Shown: positions 10,001 to 19,526 of the stretch, piece after piece
Position numbering within the stretch: position 1 is the stretch's first letter
How the letters are laid out: each line of letters opens with the position of its first letter
Source: Papillibacter cinnamivorans DSM 12816
Lineage (GTDB): Bacteria; Bacillota; Clostridia; Oscillospirales; Oscillospiraceae
Assembly: GCF_900176335.1 (NCBI RefSeq)
Contig: NZ_FWXW01000004.1
Coordinates: 124,001-188,000 of the forward strand
Direction: 5' to 3'
Length of the DNA: 64,000 nt
Made by a program: the position numbers and the translations under genes
The notes under the pieces: model-generated
Database searches by the model: none
Told to the model about the DNA's origin: nothing
What the model saw: the letters and a program-made list of their open reading frames with translations, nothing else

Positions 10001-10210
10001 GGAGCAAAACTCGCATATACAGTTTTGTTTGAGAACAAAATCAGAGAACGCAATTCAAATTACGATGAAACAGCCGAAATTGGCGAACAGATATCTGAAG
10101 AATCAAGAATTCTGTATGTTGCTTTAACAAGAGCAATTAGAACCTGTGTCTGGATTAAGAACTTGGACCGGAATCCAAGCATAAGCTGGGGATCCTTGTT
10201 GGAGGAATAA
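7082..10210 (+). CDS. NERD-nuclease/UvrD-like superfamily 1 helicase fusion
   Basis: The protein has 1042 residues. The N-terminal ~110 residues are a NERD domain (GEAKVWESL, then REFDYCLFMENVGVLIIEVKGW, the D...E-x-K nuclease-like core). A UvrD/RecB-type helicase follows: Walker A AGAGTGKT at 341-348, VTFTNDAAINMKVRL, DEFQDTD at 577-583, GDLKQSIYRFRGA, INYRTD, TIHKSKGMEYGTVVLPY, and SRILYVALTRA. All main SF1 motifs look intact, so it should be an active ATP-driven translocase with an attached nuclease-like domain. The next gene starts four bases later and looks AddB-like, so the two may form an AddAB-like end-processing complex with the nuclease moved to this subunit (inference). It is the first gene of the rightward phosphorothioation-associated island. 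Confidence 0.9.
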   Translation: MAKMIDPKPTYHGEAKVWESLEAFLPSNVVVYNNREINGREFDYCLFMENVGVLIIEVKGWLSDKINVKGIDNIIVEGYEKPQRSPKKQARAYRFALLNKIVEKYNISPLVFDMVCYPFISKAEYLTSHLDIVSEEQFAIFKEDLESQEQLVKKIQSAYDSTKNIPHADFSCDFISKLRQDWEPDFIQHPQLMGIPTKPYSILSVFPNNLQSSEIDQIISDYFCGTKSIIFVANDSDYLTLTSAFNASYKAHNIQPSGNALRIGYRTGLKIERNSSRAFNLELYCVIGLSDIAPSTVKIEEGSYNIGDLEVVRKLSHVTTFNQQQYGVEHASPEHNILVEAGAGTGKTYSMVSRVAFLCNKKISAVANIADEIAMVTFTNDAAINMKVRLKQMFVNYFVLTSDPRYLKFVEDTDRAHISTIHSFAFDILRGESLYTGLGTNFRVSSNEYLRGKIYDFYLSNFLIEMETNNSNLINEIPVPIYDLKKKIIGIADRLLAKSIDLKQIKPSEMGVTVENTVPYFNEIIEKVIIPSETEYSEDTHVTNDMDLKECIILLGKVLNQIPGKLETLRLKYLFVDEFQDTDDAQIQLFQKLQQVINANCRMFVVGDLKQSIYRFRGARLSAFTQLMSKSLFDWDIHHLTINYRTDHRLLDLYDGIFSGMGTQNYLPYIAKNDQLSSSVRTDIGDDGLLLSIPCHAKDEDKFFDTFIDVICKQKAVLLDIMQRRQEKYQEPLSKEERTIAILVRSNWQVEKLVTAAKKNGIKIDIKSGGDLFQLESSQDLYKLTLALNNSANPVYMINFIESNYTNLSLDYQKYHGMSESECIKDLTRVLDEFFKVRMEKTWQQVINAAYTQPILFVLKQLYDALQPWKQFSNQPQEQIYYMANHEYLLERIIKYSRVDGLTLNQIVKYLKINILTGQQQLAREIEVDDNGIQLLCTTIHKSKGMEYGTVVLPYTDEDIGDIRKVKLDANYSGAKLAYTVLFENKIRERNSNYDETAEIGEQISEESRILYVALTRAIRTCVWIKNLDRNPSISWGSLLEE

Positions 10211-10214
10211 TAAG

Positions 10215-12878
10215 ATGCCAATTGAAATTTACACATATCGAGACCCATATAAGCTAGACGCTGAGCCATACTGGGATGAAATTAAATCATGCCCATATTT
10301 CTGCGCTTCTCAGACTTTGGTCAATGGCCTAAAAAACCTCTATAAAAAGGACTTTCAGCAGGGTCGAGTTACAACAGTACAAAACTTCATAGAATCTCTT
10401 TTCGATTATTGGGAAAGCACTGTGTGTATTGTAAAGCAACACACGGATATTGATAACATTATTGCCAATGCCCTTTCCCCTGTATTAGGCGAGACCATGC
10501 AGGAGAATATCGCAAGAGCTTTTCTTTTTAATCGCGAAGAGGTATTTCAGAGTATCCGTGTAATGTTTGAATTAAACATGAATGTTCAGGATATTATCAT
10601 GGACAAGCTTACACCGGAACAGACTTTTATTGTTGAAGTATTTAAAAAGATCTTGTCCTCAGAAAAGAAAAAAGATTTTATATTAATAAGTGACTTTGAT
10701 GAGGCATCTATTGATGAGACTTTAAAAAAAACCATGGCAAAAGCACGTAATGACTTTGATCCATTTCCTGTTCATATGGATCGAATTGTAATCCACGGCG
10801 TCCATCAGTTTTCCCCGATCATGCTACGTGCAATAGAAAAGCTGTCTGAATATAAAAAAGTCATTCTTTTGTTTAATTATCAGACACAGTACAAGAATGC
10901 ATATCAAACCTGGATTGATATTTATAATGCATTTGACTGCCAAATTATAAATTTTGATGGGACAGAATTCAGGCCAAGTCTGCAATATCCTGCAAGTTAT
11001 AAGGGGAATGTATTGGCAGATAATTTGGGAAAGTTAATAGACGGTCGGACAGACGATATTGTTTATGATACTTCTTATGAAATTATAGAATTTGACAATA
11101 TGACAGAATTTGCGAGCTACGTTGCGGATCTGTTTGAAGCTGCAGAAAAGGCAGACCCTGCAAATCCGATGAGTAGTATGCGGGAACAGATATATGCTGC
11201 AGATAGTTCTGCTAATGATATTCTCAAGATCTATTTCCCCGAGCAATTTGGAGAACGGCAATTTTTAGATTATCCTTTGGGGCATTTCTTTATAGCAATT
11301 GCCAGCATGTGGGATTATTCCAGCAATGAAATCCTTATTACAGACATTAATGATATCAAAGAATGCTTAGAAGCAGGGATTCTTAAGGAAGAATATTTAG
11401 GGCAATTAGCAACCATTTTTGGAAGCACATCTGCTTTGTTTGAAGGCTGTACCTCTATTGATGAGATGGTATCTCGTCTTAAAAAGCTGAAAAAGAATCA
11501 GAAACATTTAACTGATCAAACTAAAAAGGAATATGTTAGTCACATCTCGTACTACAGCGCTACGAAGGAAGATCTTTCCAAACTTGAGCAGGCTTTAACT
11601 GATTTAGATGAACTGGCAGCATATTTCTATGAGGATTTTGAAAACCAGTCGCATAATTTCAGAGAATTTTATAAGAGGCTTAAGAACTACTTACAGGATG
11701 ATATTTTAGATGCTCGTGATTTGGACGAAGAGTTTACTGATATTATTCGCCGAGTTCTTGAGCGACTTAAAGAGGTGGAAAATATTGATGCGTCTGCTTC
11801 GTTTGAGTGTTTAAAAGCGACTATGTCCATTTATCTTGTTCAGGAAACAAAACCGGGAAAGAGTGCCAACTGGATTGTTAGGAACTTTGAACAGATTGAT
11901 GGCGATATAATGCGTAGATCAGATGAGAAAGTCGTAAACGACGCAATTATTTATCACTTTGCATGCCTATCGGATGAGGACATTAATTCTGTTAAAAAGG
12001 CCGTTTTTTCGTGGCCATTAGATGATAATTTCTTCGAAGTTGCGCAGGAACCGGTTGATTGGAAGTATCAGGTATTTGTTAAGGCACGAAAAGAATACAA
12101 AAATTTCAAACGATATGCTTTGCTCTATGGACTAGAGTTCAATCGGGCTAAGTTTAAACTGAGCTACGTTAAACGGGATGGAGATAAAGAACGTGATCCC
12201 TACTATTTGTTAAAAATTCTTGGAGTAAAAAAGATGCCTTATGAGGAAACTAGAATTGGTCGGTTTCTTGCTGATGTATCAGATATAGCAGTTTCTGGTA
12301 GTGCGACCGGGCTATATACTGAGTATGATTATTTCCGATATCGTATTTGCAAATACCGTTTCTTGCTTGAGTCTATTGTCGAGGGAACTACCGTATACAA
12401 AGATAACTTTCTGCTTGTCAAATATTTAGAAGTTTTGCTCGAGAATCAGGTAAAAGAGGATCTTCAAGGATTGCCAATCAGTGAAATCGTATTGATTGAG
12501 AAATTGAACGATGCATTTGATGAATTGAAAAAGTACTTCCCGTTTATTTTAAATGTAAATCGTATGGATGTAATTAACAATATAAGGAATCGTATGCTGG
12601 ATAATATGACTAAAGCTTTCCCAATCCTATCCGGGGAGCAAAGACAGTATATGATGATTCGGGAGTTATTCATACATAAGCAACTTGCAGATCCAAAAAC
12701 ATTTAGGAAGAATATTTTACAGGATAAATTCCCAGCTATTACAGATGAAAAGATGGCTGATGAATTGTCTGATGAAGTATTACAAAAGCTCAAATTCCGA
12801 AAGAATGTAGATTTATGGTGCCAATATTGCTCAAATAGAGAGTTATGCGCAGCTTACTTCGCTAGAAGTGATTCCTAA
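10215..12878 (+). CDS. AddB/RecC-like protein with a C-terminal Fe-S cysteine pattern
   Basis: The protein has 887 residues with no Walker A motif. VIHGVHQFSPIMLRAIEKLSEYKKVILLF (about 190-220) resembles the inactive helicase core of AddB (a DGF..F.P..L.. motif). A late Cys in YRICKYRFLLESIVEG and the terminal CQYCSNRELC (CxxC-x5-C) match the four-cysteine iron-sulfur arrangement of AddB and Cas4-type nucleases. The D-E-x-K nuclease residues are not obvious. It directly follows the NERD-UvrD helicase and overlaps the ribosome binding region of the SNF2 gene, so translation is coupled. The most likely role is the partner subunit of the NERD helicase in DNA-end processing. This assignment rests on short motifs and gene context, so a structure prediction should settle it. 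Confidence 0.6.
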   Translation: MPIEIYTYRDPYKLDAEPYWDEIKSCPYFCASQTLVNGLKNLYKKDFQQGRVTTVQNFIESLFDYWESTVCIVKQHTDIDNIIANALSPVLGETMQENIARAFLFNREEVFQSIRVMFELNMNVQDIIMDKLTPEQTFIVEVFKKILSSEKKKDFILISDFDEASIDETLKKTMAKARNDFDPFPVHMDRIVIHGVHQFSPIMLRAIEKLSEYKKVILLFNYQTQYKNAYQTWIDIYNAFDCQIINFDGTEFRPSLQYPASYKGNVLADNLGKLIDGRTDDIVYDTSYEIIEFDNMTEFASYVADLFEAAEKADPANPMSSMREQIYAADSSANDILKIYFPEQFGERQFLDYPLGHFFIAIASMWDYSSNEILITDINDIKECLEAGILKEEYLGQLATIFGSTSALFEGCTSIDEMVSRLKKLKKNQKHLTDQTKKEYVSHISYYSATKEDLSKLEQALTDLDELAAYFYEDFENQSHNFREFYKRLKNYLQDDILDARDLDEEFTDIIRRVLERLKEVENIDASASFECLKATMSIYLVQETKPGKSANWIVRNFEQIDGDIMRRSDEKVVNDAIIYHFACLSDEDINSVKKAVFSWPLDDNFFEVAQEPVDWKYQVFVKARKEYKNFKRYALLYGLEFNRAKFKLSYVKRDGDKERDPYYLLKILGVKKMPYEETRIGRFLADVSDIAVSGSATGLYTEYDYFRYRICKYRFLLESIVEGTTVYKDNFLLVKYLEVLLENQVKEDLQGLPISEIVLIEKLNDAFDELKKYFPFILNVNRMDVINNIRNRMLDNMTKAFPILSGEQRQYMMIRELFIHKQLADPKTFRKNILQDKFPAITDEKMADELSDEVLQKLKFRKNVDLWCQYCSNRELCAAYFARSDS

Positions 12879-12888
12879 GGAGCAGCTT

Positions 12889-15800
12889 ATGCTAAGTGAA
12901 AAAATGTATGTAAGATGTCCGGCAGATCTGGAAAGCAAGACAGATCCTAGAGTCTTCGTTTGCGGACAGATTATAAGAATTGATGAATTCAAAAAAACAT
13001 TAACTGTTAAGATTCATGACCCCTTCGAGTTTTTGCTGTTTTTTGAAGATATTCCTCGTGGAACGATTGAGTTACCAATAAATTTAGTTGATCACTGCAG
13101 CATGTTTATCGGTTCAGATGTAGTAGTAAAGGGTGAAATCTGTAAAGTCTTAACTGAGCAGAGGTCTAAAGATGGCTTTTACTATTACTATGTCCAGATA
13201 GTAAAATCTAAAACAATATATAGGGTTTCTGAAAAAGATATCATAGCATCTTTTACAAATGGAAAGGTAGATCCATCTGTTCAACTGCAAAAATATGAAT
13301 TCCAGAATCCATGCTGGTATATGGGGCATGCAGTTGTTTCCCGGAGTATGAATGTTTTAGAGAACTCCATTTACGGGTTTAAAGAGCTAGCAGGTTCAAA
13401 GATATACCTTCTGCCCCATCAGATAAATTCAATAATGCGTTGCCTACAAGAAAGTCCCTGTCGGTACATGTTGGCTGATGAAGTGGGTATGGGCAAAACC
13501 ATTGAGGCAATTTCCATTCTCAAAATATTTATGCAAAATCGAGCCAATATAAATGCCCTAATTATTGTTCCGGAGACGTTGGGAGAACAATGGAGAACTG
13601 AACTTCTATTAAAATTTAATATTTCGACTGGTTTTGGAAAGGACAACAACTGCATAACAGTTAGATCCATTCATGAAATTGGCTTGGTCGATACTAAACA
13701 AAAATGGGATTTTGTTATTATTGATGAAGTACATAAATACCTCGCTAATACAGGCTATTATTCATTATTACATTCAATTAGCCTGTCTGCAAAGAACATC
13801 TTGCTATTAAGCGCTACGCCCGTTCAGCAGCGGCGAGAAGAGTATTTTGAATTGCTTCGTTTATTACAACCGCAAAAGTATGATTCATATGATTTAGATC
13901 GCTTCAGTTCCTTAGTCGGAAAGCAAAGTCGAATCATTCAAAAAACCGCTTTGTTACTTGATGATTTAGGAGACTTTGAAGAAGAAATAGGTAATCAAAG
14001 AAACAATGGGCATGATCCTCATAGTTTGGAAGATTGTAAAGAACTGTATGAGGAAATTTATGATGATCTGGCAGATATATGTGATGATCTAAATGACGAA
14101 AAGTTAACAGCATTATTAGATGATATTCGCTTTTGCGATGAAGATTTGGGTGTTTATCAAATCAAGGTGATTATCTCCTATATCTGCAGTAATTACCAGG
14201 TCGAGAGTAATATTATTCGAAATCGCCGCAAAATCCTTGAAACTAGCGAAGATGAGAATTGTTTGCTTCCGACCCGTGAACTCTCAACAATAACGTATCA
14301 ATTAGATAAAGATAAGAATACATATGAGTCTGTTTGCTATCAGCTCATATCGGATTGGTTGACAGAAAGTGCTGATTCGATTGATATTGAAAATATTGTA
14401 CGTCCATTATTAGGGGCGTTCTTTAGTTCACCTTGGGCTTTTTTATACCAGCTTAAATTATTAAAAAAGGAAGGTGTTGAATTAGGCCCTGATTTATTTA
14501 GCAATGCTGAAAACTGGTTGTATTCAGAGGATCATCTAATAAAAAACATTTCCGAAATTTTGAATGACCCGGATACATATGAAGATGATTATTGTTCTAG
14601 AATAATCTCTGTACTGAATCTCCTGTATGAAGAATTGTATGATAAGAAGATAGTTCTGTTTACAAACTATAAAGAGACTTTCAGTGCTTACCGGAGTGCA
14701 ATGGAAAAAGTGTTCTCTGCTGAAGAAATAAGTTTCTTCGGTGCGGGTATGTCCACAGAGGAAATAGAACTAAATGCATACCGTTTCCAGACCGAATCAA
14801 CATGCCGACTAATGCTTTGTGATTATACCGGCGGAGAAGGCAGAAACTTCCAGTGCGCAGATTATATTGTTCATATCGATCTTCCTTGGGATGCCAATAT
14901 GATAGAACAGCGAATTGGTAGGTTGGATCGTCTTGAACGCGACCAATCAAGGCCAGTTGTGTATTCTGTTGTAGTTCATACTGAAGATTCTTTTGAAGAT
15001 GCTTTGTTTAGTTTCTGGAGTAAGGGATTAAAAATCTTCACGCAATCCCTAAGCGGCATGGAAATTATTATGAAGGACATAAACCATGAGATTATTTCTG
15101 CTGTTCAGGAAGACTTTAAATATGGACTTTTTGAACGGGTTCCCAAGATAATTGAGTTGGCTGATTCCATGAGAGAAACTGTCCGAAAAGAGCAAAATTA
15201 TGATGCAGCTGGATTTATGTTTCGGCCTATGTATGCTGAATTAAAACGGCTAATTGATTATTATGCGAGTAATGAGAACGAACTATTCGCAACTACAATG
15301 ACAAATTGGGCTAATTTGGCTGGTTTCTGCGGATTCGGCAGTAAATCTGGGATAATTACGTATGCTGCTTCTTCTTTTTCTCCTAAATCTGCAATAAATT
15401 CTCAGCTTATTCCTCCTCGATGGAACGATTATTTAAATTCTAAGCAGAACAAATTCGTTAATGATATCCAAGATGCTTATAATAAAAGCAAGGCGATAAA
15501 GAGTCAGGAGCGTTCCATAAAGGGAACTTTTATACGAAAACAAGCTATAGAAAATGACTATTTGCATTTCTTTGCTCCGGGTGACGACATTTTCGATTGT
15601 ATTGTAAATAATGCAATGAAATCCTGTAAGGGAAACGCCAGCGCATTTGCTATCCATGCAAATATAAACTGGAAGGGACTGATTTTCACCTGGTCATTAG
15701 CGCCTAATGAGGCTTATCTTTTGGATCACGAAATTTCCATTTATACACTCAGTCCATATAGAAACTATCTGATGTCTGAGCAAGTTGTTGTTCCAATCAG

Positions 15801-16272
15801 TATAGAGAACTTAGAGTCTTATAGCGATGAAAAGATTCTTCGCGAATATATTCAGGTATTAAATGCTGGATTTAAAAAAGAAAAAACGATTCATCTTGGA
15901 AAGAGAAGCCATTCAGCCGGTTATTTAAAAGATATTATCAATGGACCGTCAAATGTCGCTTGGTTTAAGGAAGAATATTCTGAAGAATCCTGGACGGAAA
16001 TAATAACAAATGCCCGGAAAACAGCTTATGAAAAAGCTTTTGAGCAGTTCAAACGTAGATCAAATATTCACGGTGCTCGGGAAGAAATGGAACGTACTTT
16101 GTCCGCTAGAGTTGCAAATAGTGAGTTCTATGGTATTAGTGATGATAAATTAGAATCACTTAAGCATGAGCAGGAAGTAATTTGGGAAATAATAAGACGA
16201 CCCAAAGTTACTTTGGATTCTGCAGCTTTTGTATGGATGGTGGGAGCAACAAATGGGCAAATCGAGAATTGA
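12889..16272 (+). CDS. SNF2-family superfamily 2 helicase/translocase (DpdE-like)
   Basis: The protein has 1127 residues from the ATG at 12889, which has AAGGAG six bases upstream; an in-frame GTG at 12868 lies inside the previous gene. After a ~175-residue N-terminal beta-rich domain come Walker A DEVGMGKT (197-204), the DEVH box (279-282), LLLSATPVQQ, and the C-terminal lobe FTNYKETFSAY, GGEGRNFQCADYIVHIDLPW and EQRIGRLDR. These are typical of SNF2/RapA-like ATPases, which translocate on double-stranded DNA. About 400 more residues follow with no motif I know. Its place before a RecQ-like helicase, a small protein, a large ATPase and a coiled-coil protein matches the order DpdE-F-G-H-I, but naming it DpdE needs a profile search. 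Confidence 0.85.
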   Translation: MLSEKMYVRCPADLESKTDPRVFVCGQIIRIDEFKKTLTVKIHDPFEFLLFFEDIPRGTIELPINLVDHCSMFIGSDVVVKGEICKVLTEQRSKDGFYYYYVQIVKSKTIYRVSEKDIIASFTNGKVDPSVQLQKYEFQNPCWYMGHAVVSRSMNVLENSIYGFKELAGSKIYLLPHQINSIMRCLQESPCRYMLADEVGMGKTIEAISILKIFMQNRANINALIIVPETLGEQWRTELLLKFNISTGFGKDNNCITVRSIHEIGLVDTKQKWDFVIIDEVHKYLANTGYYSLLHSISLSAKNILLLSATPVQQRREEYFELLRLLQPQKYDSYDLDRFSSLVGKQSRIIQKTALLLDDLGDFEEEIGNQRNNGHDPHSLEDCKELYEEIYDDLADICDDLNDEKLTALLDDIRFCDEDLGVYQIKVIISYICSNYQVESNIIRNRRKILETSEDENCLLPTRELSTITYQLDKDKNTYESVCYQLISDWLTESADSIDIENIVRPLLGAFFSSPWAFLYQLKLLKKEGVELGPDLFSNAENWLYSEDHLIKNISEILNDPDTYEDDYCSRIISVLNLLYEELYDKKIVLFTNYKETFSAYRSAMEKVFSAEEISFFGAGMSTEEIELNAYRFQTESTCRLMLCDYTGGEGRNFQCADYIVHIDLPWDANMIEQRIGRLDRLERDQSRPVVYSVVVHTEDSFEDALFSFWSKGLKIFTQSLSGMEIIMKDINHEIISAVQEDFKYGLFERVPKIIELADSMRETVRKEQNYDAAGFMFRPMYAELKRLIDYYASNENELFATTMTNWANLAGFCGFGSKSGIITYAASSFSPKSAINSQLIPPRWNDYLNSKQNKFVNDIQDAYNKSKAIKSQERSIKGTFIRKQAIENDYLHFFAPGDDIFDCIVNNAMKSCKGNASAFAIHANINWKGLIFTWSLAPNEAYLLDHEISIYTLSPYRNYLMSEQVVVPISIENLESYSDEKILREYIQVLNAGFKKEKTIHLGKRSHSAGYLKDIINGPSNVAWFKEEYSEESWTEIITNARKTAYEKAFEQFKRRSNIHGAREEMERTLSARVANSEFYGISDDKLESLKHEQEVIWEIIRRPKVTLDSAAFVWMVGATNGQIEN

Positions 16273-18727
16273 ATCTCTTGTCGAAGATTATTTAAATTAC
16301 AGAATCGACCAACTGCCTATTGCATTTGATGAAGGCAAAGATTCTATTGAGCAATTCAAATTACATACAATTAAACGCTTGAAGGTTGCTTTTAACTTAT
16401 TCAGTGACCATGGTTGTGGATTAAATAATTTTCTGATTGCATTAAGGGATTATTTATTAACATTTCAAACAGACATCTGTCTTGATAAGATTAAGATCCC
16501 AGAAGATAATTTATTTGCTATCTCTCGAGATCCACAGAGTGAAAGGTATTTTGCTGCCTTTTGTTTTCCTGATTATATAAATCACGCCTTTGTAGAATAT
16601 TCCTACTTGAATGCGGAATGTTCTGAGAAACATTCTATAAAAGATTATGCTCTGCATACGGATCCAGCGATTCGAAAAATTACTGGTTTTTCGTTTTTTA
16701 AATCGATGGATCAAAAATTGGCGGTCTATGGTGCATTAAACACTCCAGATGGGTTTACAACATTGGTATCACTTCCCACAGGTGGTGGGAAAAGCCTTAT
16801 AACACAAACACTGTCATATCAGAAAGATGGTTTGACGGTCGTAATCGTGCCAACAGTATCTTTAGCTATAGACCAAGTTCGAGTAGCTAAGCAAATTATT
16901 AAGTCTAGTAACATCGATAGCGAGATCTTTTCTTACAGTAGTGGTGTGGACGCTGCTCCTATTCTTAGAGCGATTAAGCAAAAAGCGGCACGAATGCTGT
17001 TTATTTCCCCTGAATCTCTAATTAATAATCAGGGTTTTTCCGATGTTATTAAAGAAGCAAACGCTACTCGTTATTTAAAAAATATAGTTATCGATGAGGC
17101 TCACATTGTCGTAGATTGGGGTGCATCATTTCGTATTGATTATCAATGCTTGGAATCATGGCGTAAGAAAATGCTTCTTAGCAATCCATCAATTAGGACG
17201 ATACTGCTCTCTGCAACGTATGAACGTCATTGCGTCTCTATCCTAAAAGATTTCTTTGCTCATGATGGTAAATGGATTGAAATTCGATGCGATTCCTTAA
17301 GGCATGAACCACATTATATGTTAGTCAAGGCCAAGTCATATACCGATAAAAACAGGAAGATGCTCGAACTGGTTCGAAAAATGCCACATCCAATGATTAT
17401 CTATGTTGCACGGCCAGATGATGCATCCGATATTAAGAACCTTCTTAATGAAAATGGAATTTCGAATGTAAAAACATTTACCGGATTAACTACGGGACCT
17501 AAAAGGAAAGAGTTGATAGATGCTTGGGTTGATGACCAATTTGAAATCATGATTGCAACATCTGCTTTTGGTGTGGGTGTAGATAAGAGCGATGTACGCA
17601 CTGTTTTACATATGTATATTCCGCAGAATCCAAATGCATATTACCAAGAGCTTGGTCGTGGTGGTCGGGATAAATTGCCATGTCTGAGTATCATGTGTAT
17701 CCATCCAGATGATATTAATATTTCTTTTCAACGCATTTCTAAAAAGGTAATGACGACAGAAAAGATTATTGGTCGATGGAATAGCATGTATAACAGTAAG
17801 AGTTCGCAACGAGTTGGCAATTTAAATTATATAGATACTACAATTAAACCGAACTACAGTGTGGCAGATACCTTTGATGACACTCCAACTTCTGACGCCG
17901 ATATGAACTGGAATATCTATGTAATCTTATTGCTAAGACGGTATGGTTTGATTTGTATTCGCGAAGTTTTGCCACAGTCTGGTAAGTATATTTTTGTGAT
18001 TGAAATAATTGAAGATGCATTACGTGTTAATGATAATAGACTATTTCAAGAAATAGATCAAATTCGTGTAACTGAGTGGGCGTACTATGTCGACGCATTT
18101 CATTCGATGCAACATGCAATAAAAAACAGCGGAAAAGTATGCTGGTCTGAAATGTTTTATGAAACATATGATAAAGTTTCAGAATACTGTGCGGGGTGCA
18201 ATGCTCACAGTAATGTCAATGAAGGGGACTTCCTCGAATTTCCTTTAAAGGTGCCAGTAAAAATGCCAATGAAGGAGTTAGCTCAAGATCAGTTAGCCCT
18301 TTTTGGAGGAGCCAGCGATATTATATTTATTGCGACGGAATCACAGGAAGCCCAATTAGTGAATTTTCTCATGGAAAAACGATTAGCTGTTTTGGTTATA
18401 TCTACTGATAAGAATATAGAGCATTATTTAGATTCAATTACTTGCCTAAAAAATTTATTGATCTTGAACGGTTGCTCCTTGAGAGAACTTATTAAGAGAA
18501 AAAGTCACTATTATATTTCGGGTGTGGTCGCGGTATCCTATAGCGGAACACCGAAAGAAATATATGATCAACTAATTTATATTACAAATAACTTGAGCAA
18601 ACAACCTGGTATTAAAGTGGTGCATATCCTGAGGGAAAATACATTTTTTGAATGGATAAACAAGGCTTTTTCGGATTTAGTTGATGGGTCGGTAATACCT
18701 ATTAAATCAGTTTGTCCATACGCATAA
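16253..18727 (+). CDS. RecQ-like superfamily 2 helicase (DpdF-like)
   Basis: The protein has 824 residues. The ATG at 16253 follows GGGAG; the gene overlaps the SNF2 gene by 20 bases. Motifs are Walker A LPTGGGKS (174-181), IVPTVSLAIDQV, the DEAH box (281-284), ILLSATY, IIYVARPDDA, and the RecQ motif V/VI region IATSAFGVGVDKSDVRTVLH ... YYQELGRGGRD. The C-terminal third has a CAGC pair and no clear HRDC domain. RecQ-type helicases unwind 3' to 5'. As the second of five tightly spaced genes that precede dndB, it is probably part of a multi-subunit DNA-scanning or restriction complex. The match to DpdF is by architecture and gene order only. Confidence 0.85.
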   Translation: MGKSRIESLVEDYLNYRIDQLPIAFDEGKDSIEQFKLHTIKRLKVAFNLFSDHGCGLNNFLIALRDYLLTFQTDICLDKIKIPEDNLFAISRDPQSERYFAAFCFPDYINHAFVEYSYLNAECSEKHSIKDYALHTDPAIRKITGFSFFKSMDQKLAVYGALNTPDGFTTLVSLPTGGGKSLITQTLSYQKDGLTVVIVPTVSLAIDQVRVAKQIIKSSNIDSEIFSYSSGVDAAPILRAIKQKAARMLFISPESLINNQGFSDVIKEANATRYLKNIVIDEAHIVVDWGASFRIDYQCLESWRKKMLLSNPSIRTILLSATYERHCVSILKDFFAHDGKWIEIRCDSLRHEPHYMLVKAKSYTDKNRKMLELVRKMPHPMIIYVARPDDASDIKNLLNENGISNVKTFTGLTTGPKRKELIDAWVDDQFEIMIATSAFGVGVDKSDVRTVLHMYIPQNPNAYYQELGRGGRDKLPCLSIMCIHPDDINISFQRISKKVMTTEKIIGRWNSMYNSKSSQRVGNLNYIDTTIKPNYSVADTFDDTPTSDADMNWNIYVILLLRRYGLICIREVLPQSGKYIFVIEIIEDALRVNDNRLFQEIDQIRVTEWAYYVDAFHSMQHAIKNSGKVCWSEMFYETYDKVSEYCAGCNAHSNVNEGDFLEFPLKVPVKMPMKELAQDQLALFGGASDIIFIATESQEAQLVNFLMEKRLAVLVISTDKNIEHYLDSITCLKNLLILNGCSLRELIKRKSHYYISGVVAVSYSGTPKEIYDQLIYITNNLSKQPGIKVVHILRENTFFEWINKAFSDLVDGSVIPIKSVCPYA

Positions 18728-18736
18728 GGAGGCAAT

Positions 18737-19516
18737 ATGTTTCTAGATAAAATGGTAACAACAGCCATTCCGGAAAGAGTCTATACTCTCTGCAAAATAG
18801 CAGAAAAAAAACCGGTCTCAAACTCGGATCTGAAGGACAAAATGGAACCGGACTTTCTGAATAATGGATCTACATATTATTCCGATTATCGTAATGCTGC
18901 GGAAGAACTTAAATTGATTACCATTTCAGACAACATGGTTTCATTGGCAGTAGATTCAAGCACTATTAAATCAATTGACTCCCTGAGAAAATATGTGAAT
19001 GGTATGCTGGAACAATTTAGCACTGGACAATTCTATCAAGTTACGAAAGCATATTATTCACTTGACGGTGCGGTTCTTAAGGGTGAGAAAAATGTTGCTA
19101 ATATGGCACCATTGTTGAGCCAAATGATTAACCGACCAGTGGATGCAGTGGCTATGCGTGCATGGCGCTTTTGGGTATCATTTCTTGGCCTTGGATACTT
19201 GCAGGAAATGTTTGTAATTCCCAATGCTGATGTTTTCTTAAAAGATATAATTGAAATCGCTGAGTTTGACAAAAACAGAAGGTATTCTTTTGGAGAGTTT
19301 ATATCTCGTATAATGCCATATTGCCATATGATAATTGATGCAAATCCGGCAAACCGTAAATTGAACTACGGTATTTCTAACGGTCTTCGTGCGCTTCATG
19401 ATGCCGGTGTTGTTAAACTTGAACATATTTTGGACCAGGAGGACATTTGGAACCTTTACACACTAAAAGCCCACGCAATTAGCAACACCGTTACCAACAT
19501 AACCATTTGCAGTTAG
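18737..19516 (+). CDS. Uncharacterised 259-residue protein (DpdG-like by position)
   Basis: AGGAGG precedes the ATG. The first ~75 residues look like a winged helix (TLCKIAEKKPVSNSDLKDKM, NAAEELKLITISDNMVSL), so it may bind DNA. The middle has an aromatic-rich stretch MRAWRFWVSFLGLGYLQEMF with two flanking helices. No catalytic motif is visible. The gene sits nine bases after the RecQ-like helicase and ten before the large ATPase, so it almost certainly acts in the same complex. In Dpd clusters DpdG has the same position and a similar length. Function unknown; a DNA-binding adaptor is the best guess. Confidence 0.65.
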   Translation: MFLDKMVTTAIPERVYTLCKIAEKKPVSNSDLKDKMEPDFLNNGSTYYSDYRNAAEELKLITISDNMVSLAVDSSTIKSIDSLRKYVNGMLEQFSTGQFYQVTKAYYSLDGAVLKGEKNVANMAPLLSQMINRPVDAVAMRAWRFWVSFLGLGYLQEMFVIPNADVFLKDIIEIAEFDKNRRYSFGEFISRIMPYCHMIIDANPANRKLNYGISNGLRALHDAGVVKLEHILDQEDIWNLYTLKAHAISNTVTNITICS

Positions 19517-19526
19517 GAGGCGTAAT

